Both the position numbers and the translations under genes were made by a program. The notes under the pieces were generated by a model. That model worked only from the letters and a program-made list of their open reading frames with translations. It was not told the origin of the DNA and made no database searches. From Labedella gwakjiensis (GTDB lineage: Bacteria; Actinomycetota; Actinomycetes; Actinomycetales; Microbacteriaceae), in contig NZ_PYAU01000001.1 of NCBI RefSeq assembly GCF_003014675.1, positions 3,348,001 to 3,412,000 of the forward strand: a DNA stretch of 64,000 nt. The letters run 5' to 3'. Positions within the stretch are counted from its first letter, which is position 1. Each line of letters starts with the position of its first letter. Below are positions 56,743 to 64,000 of the stretch, in pieces.

Positions 56743-56748
56743 AGAGTA
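56743..56748 (-). promoter_or_regulatory. -10 box (TACTCT) for leaderless lacI-type gene
   Basis: On the minus strand TACTCT is followed by 6 bases and the ATG at 56736. The palindrome at 56754-56765 begins 5 bases upstream of it. Confidence 0.5.
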
Positions 56749-56753
56749 TCCGA

Positions 56754-56765
56754 AGTTGCGCAACT
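56754..56765. promoter_or_regulatory. LacI-type operator 1
   Basis: AGTTGCGCAACT is a perfect 12-bp palindrome with the central CG typical of LacI/GalR operators. It sits in the regulator's own promoter, 18 bases above its start codon. Confidence 0.65.
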
Positions 56766-56862
56766 CTGATGTGTCCGTTGGCGATCACGGTCACGCGCGG
56801 CCGATTGCACGGCCCGTGAATCGGGTGCAGAATGAATCCGCGCCCGTCCGACCACCGTTCGG

Positions 56863-56874
56863 ACTTTCGCAACT
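56863..56874. promoter_or_regulatory. LacI-type operator 2
   Basis: ACTTTCGCAACT matches operator 1 at 10 of 12 positions. It lies 49 bases before the second ThuA gene and 109 bases from operator 1, centre to centre. Confidence 0.5.
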
Positions 56875-56923
56875 CGCACCGAACCTGGTCGCGAGAGGCA
56901 TACCCAGCTCCTCAAGGATGACG

Positions 56924-57640
56924 ATGACTGATGCTCCCCCCGCCACGGCGACCCGGAAGGCCCTCGTCGTCCGCGGCGGATGGGACGGTCACCAGCCCGT
57001 CGAGGCCACCGAGCTCTTCATCCCGTTCCTCGAGGCGAACGGTTTCGAGGTGCGGGTGGATGAATCGCCGGCCGTCTATGCGGACGCCGCAGTCCTTGCG
57101 GAGATCGACCTGATCGTCCAGTCGAACACCATGTCGACGATCGAAGCGGACGAGTTCGCGGGACTGCGCGCCGCCGTCGAGAACGGAACGGGACTCGCGG
57201 GGTGGCACGGCGGTATCGCCGACTCCTACCGCAACACGTCCGACTACCTCCACCTGATCGGCGGCCAGTTCGCCTCGCACCCGGGAAAGCACGCCGACGA
57301 GCGCACCGGCGATCAATCCGACAACTACGTCCCCCACACGATCGAGATGACCGCGGCGGCGGCCGAGCATCCGATCACCGCCGGTATCACAGACTTCACG
57401 CTCGTCACCGAGCAGTACTGGGTGCTGCACGACGACTACAACGACGTCCTCGCGACCACCACGCAGGCGGCCAGGGAGTGGGACCCGTGGCATCGCTCCG
57501 TCACGTCGCCGGCGATCTGGACGCGCCGGTGGGGCGCCGGGCGCATCTTCGTCTCGACACCCGGGCACCGCGTCGAGGTGCTCGAAGACCCCAACGTCCG
57601 GACCATCATCGAGAGGGGTCTCCTGTGGGCGTCCCGCTGA
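56924..57640 (+). CDS. ThuA-domain protein, second copy
   Basis: A 238-residue ThuA-like protein, distinct from the first copy. It starts MTDAPPATATRKALVVRGGW and shows GLAGWHGGIADSYRNTSDY and IGGQFASHPG, then VTSPAIWTRRWGAGRIFVS. AAGG lies 6 bases before ATG 56924, which favours it over the ATG at 56918. First gene of the plus-strand arm, divergent from the LacI gene and overlapping the next gene by 16 bases. Confidence 0.87.
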   Translation: MTDAPPATATRKALVVRGGWDGHQPVEATELFIPFLEANGFEVRVDESPAVYADAAVLAEIDLIVQSNTMSTIEADEFAGLRAAVENGTGLAGWHGGIADSYRNTSDYLHLIGGQFASHPGKHADERTGDQSDNYVPHTIEMTAAAAEHPITAGITDFTLVTEQYWVLHDDYNDVLATTTQAAREWDPWHRSVTSPAIWTRRWGAGRIFVSTPGHRVEVLEDPNVRTIIERGLLWASR

Positions 57641-58722
57641 CCGTCGGCATCGTCGGCGTCGGGAAGATCAGCGAGCAGTACCTCGCGAACCTCCCCACCT
57701 TCCCCGGTCTTCGGCTGCTCGCCGTGTCCGACCTCGACGTATCGAGGGCGCAGACCGTCGCGGCGGAACACGGTGTCTCCGCCATGAGCGTCGATGAGCT
57801 CATCGCGCACCCGGAGGTCGACGCCGTCCTCAACCTCACCATCCCTGCGGCGCACGTCGAGGTGGGCACGCGGGCTCTCGAGGCCGGGAAACACGTCTTC
57901 GCCGAGAAGCCGCTCGGTCTCAGCCCTGCTGAGGCAGCACCCATGCTCGACCTCGCCGACAGACTCGGTCTGCGGATCGGGAGCGCACCGGACACCGTGC
58001 TCGGCACGGGCATCCAGACGGCCCGACATGCTCTCGAGTCCGGCGCCATCGGCACGCCCGTGGCGGCCCAGGTCTTCTGGTCGGCGCCCGGCCACGAGCG
58101 CTGGCACCCCGCGCCGGCCTTCTACTACCAGGAAGGTGCCGGACCGCTCTTCGACATGGGACCGTACTACCTGAGCGCTCTCGTGCACTTCTTCGGCCCC
58201 GTCGTCCGCGTATCGGGGCTCGGCACGCGTTCGCAGCGGGAACGGACCATCGAGACGGGACCTCTCGCCGGCGCACCGATCGACGTCGCGGTGGACACCC
58301 ACATCACGGCGCTGCTCGAGCATGCGGACGGCGTGACGACGACGGTCACGGTGAGCTTCGAGGTCTGGAGTACTCGCGCTCCCCTCTTCGAGGTCTTCGG
58401 CACGTCCGGGACGCTCGCCGTGCCCGACCCGAACATGTTCTCCGAACTGGTAGAGGTGGCGACAGCGGTTCGACCCGCGTGGACCGTCCTGCCCGATTCC
58501 GCGGGATACATCGGGACGGGACGCGGGGTCGGACTCGCCGATCTCGCGACGGCGATCGTGGAAGACCGCCCGCACCGAGCATCCGGTCGACTCGCCTTCC
58601 ACGTCCTCGACGTCATGGACGCGATCCTGCGTTCGACGAGGGAACGCGCCGTGATGACGATCGGCAGTACGGTGTCGAAGCCGGAGCTCGTTCCGCTGCA
58701 GTCCCCACGCGCACCGGCGTAG
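57625..58722 (+). CDS. Gfo/Idh/MocA-family oxidoreductase, second copy
   Basis: A 365-residue sugar dehydrogenase-type protein with VGIVGVGKISEQYL, EKP at 94-96 (FAEKPLGLS) and DMGPYYLSALVHFFGP. In the last motif a Tyr pair replaces the usual histidine position, a known Gfo subgroup. GTG 57625 follows GAGGGG and overlaps the ThuA end by 16 bases. Probably oxidises or reduces a keto-sugar made in the same pathway. Confidence 0.87.
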   Translation: MGVPLTVGIVGVGKISEQYLANLPTFPGLRLLAVSDLDVSRAQTVAAEHGVSAMSVDELIAHPEVDAVLNLTIPAAHVEVGTRALEAGKHVFAEKPLGLSPAEAAPMLDLADRLGLRIGSAPDTVLGTGIQTARHALESGAIGTPVAAQVFWSAPGHERWHPAPAFYYQEGAGPLFDMGPYYLSALVHFFGPVVRVSGLGTRSQRERTIETGPLAGAPIDVAVDTHITALLEHADGVTTTVTVSFEVWSTRAPLFEVFGTSGTLAVPDPNMFSELVEVATAVRPAWTVLPDSAGYIGTGRGVGLADLATAIVEDRPHRASGRLAFHVLDVMDAILRSTRERAVMTIGSTVSKPELVPLQSPRAPA

Positions 58723-58776
58723 TCGAGCGCTTCCCCGACCCGTCTGCATCGACGCATTCAGCACAAGGAGAACAGC

Positions 58777-59952
58777 ATGACCTCGTCCTTCCGCGTAGCG
58801 CTCATCGGCCACGCCTTCATGGGCAGGGCCCATGCGCACGCCTGGCGCACGGCTCACCGCTTCTTCCCGCTCCCCCTCGAGCCCGAGCTCGTCGTCGTCG
58901 TGGGACGGGACGAAGACCGTGCCAGGGCCGCGGCGGCCAATTTCGGCGCGGCCGAGTGGTCGACCGATTGGCGCGCGGTCATCGCTCGCGACGACATCGA
59001 CATCGTCGACATCTGCGCCCCCGGCGACCAGCACGCGGAGATCGCGATCGCTGCGCTCGCCGCGGGGAAGCACGTGCTCTGCGAGAAGCCCCTCGCCCGG
59101 ACGGTGACCGAGGCCCAGGAGATGGCGGACGCCGCCCAGGGAGCCCTCGCCTCGGGCGTCCGAGCCATGTGCGGCTTCAGCTACCGCCGTACTCCAGCGC
59201 TCGCCCTGGCCAGACGTTTCGTCGACGACGGGCGCCTTGGCCGCATCCGCCACGTCCGTGCCCAGTACCTGCAGGACTGGCTCAGCTCTCCCGAGGCTCC
59301 CCTCACGTGGCGTCTCGACAAGGAGAAAGCGGGCTCCGGGGCGCTCGGCGACATCGGCGCCCACAGCATCGACACGGCTCAGTGGTTGACCGGGCAGACG
59401 ATCGACGAGGTGTCCGCCGTCCTCACCACGTTCGTCACCGAGCGTCCGGTCCTCGCTCAGCAGGAAGGCCTCGGCGGGCGCGCTGCCGAAGGAGCCCCGC
59501 GCGGACCCGTCACGGTGGACGACGCCGTGGCTTTCACCGCTCGGTTGAGCGGCGGAGCGATCGGCGTCTTCGAGGCCACGCGATTCGCTCTCGGGCGCCG
59601 GAACGCGAACCGGATCGAGATCAACGGGGACCGGGGTTCGATCGCCTTCGACTTCGAGCGGATGAACGAGCTGGAGTACTTCGACGGCGACGACCCGGAC
59701 GATGCCCAGGGCTTCCGCCGCATCCAGGTGACGGATCCGTCTCACCCGTACGTCGACCGGTGGTGGCCGACGGGGCACGGACTGGGCTACGAGCATGCCT
59801 TCACCCACCAGGTCGTCGATCTCGTGACGGCGATCGCCGAGGGCCGTCAGCCGGAACCCTCTTTCGCGAACGCTCTCCAGGTGCAGCGGGTGCTCGAGGC
59901 CGTCGAACGCAGCGCGGCGGACCGATCGCGCCTCACTCCGACGTCTGCCTGA
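58777..59952 (+). CDS. Gfo/Idh/MocA-family oxidoreductase, third copy
   Basis: A 391-residue member with FRVALIGHAFMGRAHAHAW, EKP at 103-105 (CEKPLARTV) and the canonical GALGDIGAHSIDTAQWLTG carrying the catalytic histidine. The N-terminal GHAFMG and HAHAWR segments recall the large inositol/levoglucosan-dehydrogenase-like group. AAGGAG precedes the ATG, 54 bases after the second copy. Same operon arm. Converges on the MFS gene. Confidence 0.88.
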   Translation: MTSSFRVALIGHAFMGRAHAHAWRTAHRFFPLPLEPELVVVVGRDEDRARAAAANFGAAEWSTDWRAVIARDDIDIVDICAPGDQHAEIAIAALAAGKHVLCEKPLARTVTEAQEMADAAQGALASGVRAMCGFSYRRTPALALARRFVDDGRLGRIRHVRAQYLQDWLSSPEAPLTWRLDKEKAGSGALGDIGAHSIDTAQWLTGQTIDEVSAVLTTFVTERPVLAQQEGLGGRAAEGAPRGPVTVDDAVAFTARLSGGAIGVFEATRFALGRRNANRIEINGDRGSIAFDFERMNELEYFDGDDPDDAQGFRRIQVTDPSHPYVDRWWPTGHGLGYEHAFTHQVVDLVTAIAEGRQPEPSFANALQVQRVLEAVERSAADRSRLTPTSA

Positions 59953-59984
59953 CAGCGGGTTCCGGAGCTGTCCGAGGCGTGGGC

Positions 59985-61441
59985 TCAGTCCTTCGTCCCC
60001 ACCTCGTAGAGCGAGAGAGGCTTCGTGATCGCCTCGAGGGACTGCCTCTCCGCGTCGACGCCGAAGATCTTCGCCACGAGACCGCCCACGATCATGATGG
60101 CGGCGCCGAGGACGTACCCCATCGTGAGCGGTCCGCGGTCCGTACCGTCGCCGACGAGGGCTCCGTAGATGGTGGGCGCGAAGGCGCCGGCGAGCTGTCC
60201 GATGATGAAGAAGTACGAGATCGCCTGGCTGCGGAGCTCGAGCGGGAAGATCTCGCTCACGGTGAGGTAGGCGGACGATGCGCCGGCCGAGGCGAAGAAG
60301 AACGCCACGCACCAGAAGATCGTCTGCGTCGTCGCCGTGAGCATATCGGCCTGGAAGAGCACGGCCGAGACACCCAGGACCACGCCGGAGACGCCATAGG
60401 TGAGCAGGATCATGTTGCGCCTCCCCCACACGTCGAAGAAGTGCCCGAGGATGAGCGGTCCGATGAGATTGCCGATCGCGAACGGGAAGAAGTAGAGCTG
60501 TGTCGTCGACGAGTCGAGTCCGTAGAAGTTCTGCAGGACGAGCGCGTAGGTGAAGAAGATCGCGTTGTACAGGAACGACTGCGTGATCATCATCGTCGCC
60601 CCCACGAGCGTGCGCTTCGGGTAGTCCTTGAGCAGCACGCGCGCGATGACGCGGAACGGGATCGATCCGGTCGATTTCAGCTCGATCGCCTCGGAATCGT
60701 CCACCTTCGCGAGAGTGCCGCCCTCCCGTTCGACACGCCCTCGATGTCGTCGACGGTGCGCTCGGCCTCCTCCTCGCGACCATGGGTCATGAGCCACCGT
60801 GGGCTCTCGGGGATGTGCCGACGCAGGAAGATGATGAGGATGCCGAGGATGGGGCCGATGAAGAACGCGAGTCGCCATCCGACCGTCTCGGGGAAGATCG
60901 CCTCGTTGAGGAAGAAGAAGTTGGCTGCGGTGCCGAGAGCCGCTCCGCCCCAGTAGGTTCCGTTGATCGCGATGTCCACGCGTCCGCGGTACTTCGCCGG
61001 GATGAGCTCGTCGATCGCCGAATTGATGGCCGCATACTCGCCGCCGATCCCGGCGCCCGCGATGAATCGGCACACGAGGAGGAGTTCGAAGTTCGGCGCG
61101 AGCCCCGCGAGGCCGGACGCCGCGAGGTAGATGACGAGCGTCAGGATGAACAGCTTCTTGCGACCGAGACGATCGGAGAGCCGCCCGAAGACGAGCGCTC
61201 CGATCACTTGACCGATGAGGTACACCGTCGCGGTCACACCGACTTCGGTGGCACTGAGCCCGAATTCCTTCTGGAAGCCGGCCGAGGCGACGATCTGGAT
61301 CTCGAGGCCGTCGAGTACCCAGGAGAACCCGAGCCCCACGACGATCGACCAGTGGAATCGAGTCCACGGCAATCGGTCCATCCGGGCGGGGACGAGACTC
61401 CGGATCGGAGCGGTGTCGTGGGACGTGTCAGTGGTCGACAT
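59985..61441 (-). pseudogene. MFS sugar/metabolite:H+ symporter, split by a one-base frameshift
   Basis: Two frames together give a complete 12-helix MFS transporter of about 485 residues. The N-terminal part (from ATG 61441) has GRLSDRLGRKKLF and PESPRWLMTHGREEEAERTV. The frame changes near 60733-60737, after DDIEG, and the C-terminal part resumes at VEREGGTLAKV with FFDVWGRRNMILLTYG and SEIFPLELRSQAISYFF. One base is missing in the hydrophilic loop between helices 6 and 7. Both halves look otherwise intact, so the lesion is recent, or a sequence error. It probably imported the substrate of the ThuA/Gfo island. Confidence 0.83.
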
Positions 61442-61560
61442 GGTGCCTCCTCGGCGAAAACCATAGACCCGTTCACGACCCGATAGTCGGCCTCCGTTTC
61501 ACCCTTGCGGACCGGCAGGGAGAGGAGTAGAAATCGCCCAGCATCCCACGGGTCCGGACG

Positions 61561-61920
61561 TCACCGACCGCGCAGGCGTTCGAGATCGCGGCGGTCGCGT
61601 TTCGTGGGACGGCCACTCCCCCTGTCTCGCTCGACGGTCACCGGGACCTCGACCCGCGGAGGCTTCGGCGGGGTGAGATCCGTGTAGTTATCCGCCGCCA
61701 CGCTCGCCGACACGCGCTTGACCAGGAGTCCTCGTACCACGAGGATCCGCTCGTCCGCGAGACGGACGCGCACCTCGTCCCCGACGCCGATCGACTGTGC
61801 TGGTTTCGCGCGCTCTCCGTTGACGCGCACGTGGCCGGCCTTGCACGCCGCCGTGGCGGCCGAACGGGTCTTCGCGAGGCGGACGGCCCAGATCCAGCTG
61901 TCGACACGGACCGTCGCCAT
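61561..61920 (-). CDS. S4-domain RNA-binding protein (Hsp15-like)
   Basis: A 119-residue protein with an N-terminal S4 domain (RVDSWIWAVRLAKTRSAATA and CKAGHVRVNG) and a basic C-tail. Hsp15-type proteins bind stalled 50S subunits carrying peptidyl-tRNA. The role here is inferred from family. The start has GAGGGA upstream. It lies between the MT0933-like gene and the broken MFS gene on the same strand. Confidence 0.9.
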   Translation of the reverse strand: MATVRVDSWIWAVRLAKTRSAATAACKAGHVRVNGERAKPAQSIGVGDEVRVRLADERILVVRGLLVKRVSASVAADNYTDLTPPKPPRVEVPVTVERDRGSGRPTKRDRRDLERLRGR

Positions 61921-61934
61921 GAACCACTCCCTCG

Positions 61935-62144
61935 CTACTCGTTGCCGATCTTCTTGTCCGCAGCCTTCTTCGCGTCGTCGATCTGACCCGCGAACTTCCC
62001 GCCGGTCGCCTTGTCGGCCGCCGCGGCGATCCCGTCGAGGATCTTGTCGCTCGCCCCCTCGGCCTGCTCGCTCTTCAGAGCCTTGGTCACGCGCTCGTCC
62101 TTGAGGAACTCCTGCGCCTTCTTCGAGATGTCGTCGATTCCCAT
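61935..62144 (-). CDS. MT0933-like antitoxin-family protein
   Basis: A 69-residue protein starting MGIDDISKKAQEFLKDERVT, rich in Lys, Ala and Asp, ending DDAKKAADKKIGNE. It matches the small MT0933/Rv0909-like family named as antitoxins. No toxin gene is adjacent: the S4 protein follows and dhaM precedes. It may act outside any toxin pair, for instance as a stress protein. ATG 62144 gives the family-typical start. Confidence 0.82.
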   Translation of the reverse strand: MGIDDISKKAQEFLKDERVTKALKSEQAEGASDKILDGIAAAADKATGGKFAGQIDDAKKAADKKIGNE

Positions 62145-62239
62145 GTCGATCCGTTCTGTCTGGCCGGGGTCATCCGGTGTCCCCATCCTCACGTGGCGGG
62201 CGGCGCTCGACAACCCCGCCTCGCTGAGCCTGCGGGGAC

Positions 62240-62941
62240 TCAGACCTCGCCGAAGCCTGACCGGACGAGGTCTGCGAGGGCGTCGACCGCTTCGCGCCCC
62301 CCGGGGTCCGGTGTCGAGAGCTCGACAGTCGTACCGACCGTGAGCCCGAGGCCCATGATGGCGAGGAGGCTCTTGGCATCCTTCCCATTCACCGACACGG
62401 GGACGTCGAAGCGGGAGGCGAGCTTGACGAATTCCGCCGCCGGCCTCGCGTGGAGACCATCGCGATTCACGAGGTCGACGGAACGCGTGTAGGGGCCATC
62501 GGACGCGGGCGCATCCGGATCCTCCGCCGGTTCGTTCGACGGGGACGGGCCGGATCGTTCCTGACCGTTGGCCGTGCCGGCCGCAGCCGCGACCCCGGCG
62601 CGGTCCGAACCGGTGGCGGCCGCGACCGCTGCCGCGACGGTGCCCTCGACGAGCGGCGCGTCGGCGATCACGATGCGGTCCCGTTCGTCGTCGTCGAGGA
62701 AGTCGAGGGCGGTCTCGGCGGTGAGGACGGCGGAGCCGAGATCGCAGAGCACGACGACTCCGTCGCCGGACTCCGCACGGGCGAGCGCTGCGGACACACG
62801 ATCGAAGCTCGTCCCGATGCGCCCGTCGTCCGTGCCTCCTGCCGCGATGATCGCGACGTTCTCGGCCATCTGCGCCGCGAGTTCGACGACGCCGTCGGCG
62901 ATCTTCTCGCTGTGCGAGACGACGACGATCCCGACCGTCAT
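62240..62941 (-). CDS. dhaM: DhaM: PTS EIIA-type phosphotransfer subunit fused to HPr
   Basis: A 233-residue two-domain protein. The N-terminal EIIA-mannose-type domain (1-110) has GIVVVSHSEKIADGV with the phospho-histidine. A linker rich in Ala, Gly and Pro follows. The C-terminal HPr domain (about 148-233) has VDLVNRDGLHARPAAEF with the HPr histidine. It passes phosphate from enzyme I to DhaL-ADP. It lacks the EI fragment of E. coli DhaM. Overlaps dhaL by 4 bases. Confidence 0.93.
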   Translation of the reverse strand: MTVGIVVVSHSEKIADGVVELAAQMAENVAIIAAGGTDDGRIGTSFDRVSAALARAESGDGVVVLCDLGSAVLTAETALDFLDDDERDRIVIADAPLVEGTVAAAVAAATGSDRAGVAAAAGTANGQERSGPSPSNEPAEDPDAPASDGPYTRSVDLVNRDGLHARPAAEFVKLASRFDVPVSVNGKDAKSLLAIMGLGLTVGTTVELSTPDPGGREAVDALADLVRSGFGEV

Positions 62942-63570
62942 GCCGCGGCCTCCGCGGCGGCTCGGAGGATGAGAGCGCTCGACTGCGCCCCGGGGTCGCG
63001 GTGACCGATGGCCCGTTCGCCGAGGTAGCTCGCGCGTCCCTTGTGCGCGACGAGCGGCTCGGTCGCCGCCGCGCCCTCGCTCGCCGCGTCGGCCGCCGCC
63101 TCGAGGACGGCCTTCTCATCGGCCCCCGCTTCCGCTGCCGCGGACGCGGCGGCGACAGCCGGAGTCCATGCGTCGATCATCGTCTTGTCTCCGACGGCGG
63201 CCTTGCCGCGGAGTACGACGCCGTCACGAGCTGCCGTCAACAGCTCGACCAGGGCCGCAGAGTCGAGGTCGGCCTTCCCGTTCACAGCGCCGGCGGCCTT
63301 GAGGTAGGCGGTGCCGACGAGAGGCCCGGACGCGCCACCCACCGTCGAGATCAAGGTGGTGGCGACGAGCTTGAACACGTCGGCCGGCGTCGAGCCCTCG
63401 GGGAGTCCGTCGAGTTTGGCGATGACGGCGGTGAATCCCCTGTCGAGGTTCTCCCCGTGATCGCCGTCGCCGATCTCCCGATCCAGTGTGATGAGTTCGA
63501 CCCGGTGCTCGGCGACCACCGCGGCCGAGCGACGCACCCAGGCGATGGCCCAATCGGTTCCCAATGTCAT
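62938..63570 (-). CDS. dhaL: Dihydroxyacetone kinase subunit DhaL
   Basis: A 210-residue nucleotide-binding subunit that carries a tightly bound ADP, rephosphorylated by DhaM. It shows LDREIGDGDHGENLDRGF with metal-binding aspartates, TVGGASGPLVGTAYL and VGDKTMIDAW. GGAGAG lies before ATG 63570; an open stretch upstream belongs to dhaK in another frame. Middle gene of dhaK-dhaL-dhaM. Confidence 0.94.
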   Translation of the reverse strand: MTLGTDWAIAWVRRSAAVVAEHRVELITLDREIGDGDHGENLDRGFTAVIAKLDGLPEGSTPADVFKLVATTLISTVGGASGPLVGTAYLKAAGAVNGKADLDSAALVELLTAARDGVVLRGKAAVGDKTMIDAWTPAVAAASAAAEAGADEKAVLEAAADAASEGAAATEPLVAHKGRASYLGERAIGHRDPGAQSSALILRAAAEAAA

Positions 63571-63610
63571 ACGTTCTCTCCGTTCTGCGGCCGCGCTCGG
63601 CCGTGCTCCG

Positions 63611-64000
63611 TCATCGACCCCACCGCAGCGCGGCGGTCTGCACGGGGGCGTCCCATAACTCGATCGTCTCGTCGTCGAGCTTGAGGACCGAGATCGATGC
63701 ACCCTGCATCTCGAGTGCGGTGATGTAGTTGCCCACCAGGTTGCGGACGACCGTGATTCCACGGCTCGCCAAGACCTCCACGGCGTGCCGGTAGACGATG
63801 TACAGCTCGACGAGCGGAGTCCCGCCCATCCCGTTCACGAAGAGCAGCACCGAGTCGCCCGAGGCGAACGGGAGGTCCGAGAGGATCGGTTCGAGGAGGC
63901 GCTCGACGATCGCATCGGCCGGTTCGAGCGGAATCCGCTCGCGGCCGGGCTCACCGTGGATGCCGATGCCGATCTCGATCTCGTCGTCTCCCAGGGTGAA
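63611..64000 (-). CDS. dhaK: Dihydroxyacetone kinase subunit DhaK, C-terminal part
   Basis: The last 129 residues of DhaK; the gene continues beyond the window's right edge. GIGIHGEPG carries the histidine that binds dihydroxyacetone covalently. FVNGMGGTPLVELYIVYRH, RNLVGNYITALEMQG and the ending DDETIELWDAPVQTAALRW are family-typical. It precedes dhaL by 40 bases. With DhaL and DhaM it makes dihydroxyacetone phosphate from dihydroxyacetone and PEP. Confidence 0.93.
   Translation of the reverse strand, partial: FTLGDDEIEIGIGIHGEPGRERIPLEPADAIVERLLEPILSDLPFASGDSVLLFVNGMGGTPLVELYIVYRHAVEVLASRGITVVRNLVGNYITALEMQGASISVLKLDDETIELWDAPVQTAALRWGR

Noticed and set aside
60730-60742. Programmed ribosomal frameshift in the MFS gene
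   Set aside because: No slippery heptamer or downstream pseudoknot is evident at GGCGTGTCGAA, and MFS genes are not known to need one. A deletion or sequencing error is simpler.
57436-60783. A 1115-residue minus-strand open frame
   Set aside because: Antisense to ThuA and two Gfo genes and out of frame with the MFS gene. No recognisable domain.

Overview
The window is about 64 kb of high-G+C actinobacterial chromosome. Gene content and order (OpcA-dependent glucose-6-phosphate dehydrogenase, mycothiol ligase MshC, PafB/PafC, RbpA, actinobacterial Lnt, MT0933-like antitoxin, DUF3099) fit the order Micrococcales, most likely family Microbacteriaceae. I cannot name the genus. Coding density is high, many operon genes overlap by ATGA or GTGA, and there is no rRNA, insertion sequence, integrase or CRISPR array. 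One tRNA is present.

Layout. (1) 1-386: an RbpA paralogue lacking zinc cysteines. (2) 469-8605, minus strand: a pentose-phosphate operon tkt-tal-pgi-zwf-opcA-pgl. (3) 8875-11075: ctaB and ctaA, the heme O/heme A synthases facing each other; a SURF1 gene at 18438-19280 adds a further cytochrome aa3 assembly factor. (4) 11407-15476: sufB-sufD-Rieske ferredoxin-sufC-sufT iron-sulfur assembly cluster, followed by a MalY-like C-S lyase and an ABC-F protein. (5) 18438-25869: SURF1, two small conserved genes, fabG, serB, the divergent glgC/glgA pair, an ABC ATPase, ribosomal protein L31 type B and a DEDD exonuclease. (6) 25974-31975: hydrolases, a sirtuin, a TrmH-type methyltransferase and a superfamily 2 helicase. 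(7) 31999-32501: a 67/68-bp tandem repeat array next to tRNA-Leu(GAG). (8) 32601-47494: a block matching the mycobacterial Rv2050-Rv2141c neighbourhood (M20 peptidase, uppP, mshC, PAC2, HAD phosphatase, trmI, FKBP lipoprotein, pafB, pafC, tatA, tatC, helY, lnt, rbpA). The Pup-proteasome genes that other actinobacteria carry between trmI and pafB are absent. (9) 47589-52575: glycerophosphodiesterase, an SDR, an Old Yellow Enzyme and an S9 peptidase. (10) 52725-61441: a carbohydrate island with a TIM-barrel sugar isomerase/epimerase, three Gfo/Idh/MocA dehydrogenases, two ThuA-domain proteins, a LacI repressor with two operator-like palindromes, and an MFS transporter split by a one-base frameshift. 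(11) 61561-64000: an S4 RNA-binding protein, an MT0933-like antitoxin, and a PTS-dependent dihydroxyacetone kinase operon dhaK-dhaL-dhaM, with dhaK cut by the window edge.

Metabolically the window joins NADPH and pentose-phosphate supply, glycogen/maltosyl precursor synthesis, Fe-S and heme A assembly, mycothiol synthesis and oxidised-sugar catabolism. Many single genes and operon heads have a TANNNT -10 box 6-8 bases before the start codon and no Shine-Dalgarno sequence, so leaderless transcription looks common. Several convergent gene ends share strong hairpins whose stem base reads GAAG...CTTC. The items most worth a second look are the 68-bp array with a conserved stem and variable loop, the ThuA/Gfo island with its operators and broken transporter, the missing proteasome block, and the two RbpA forms.
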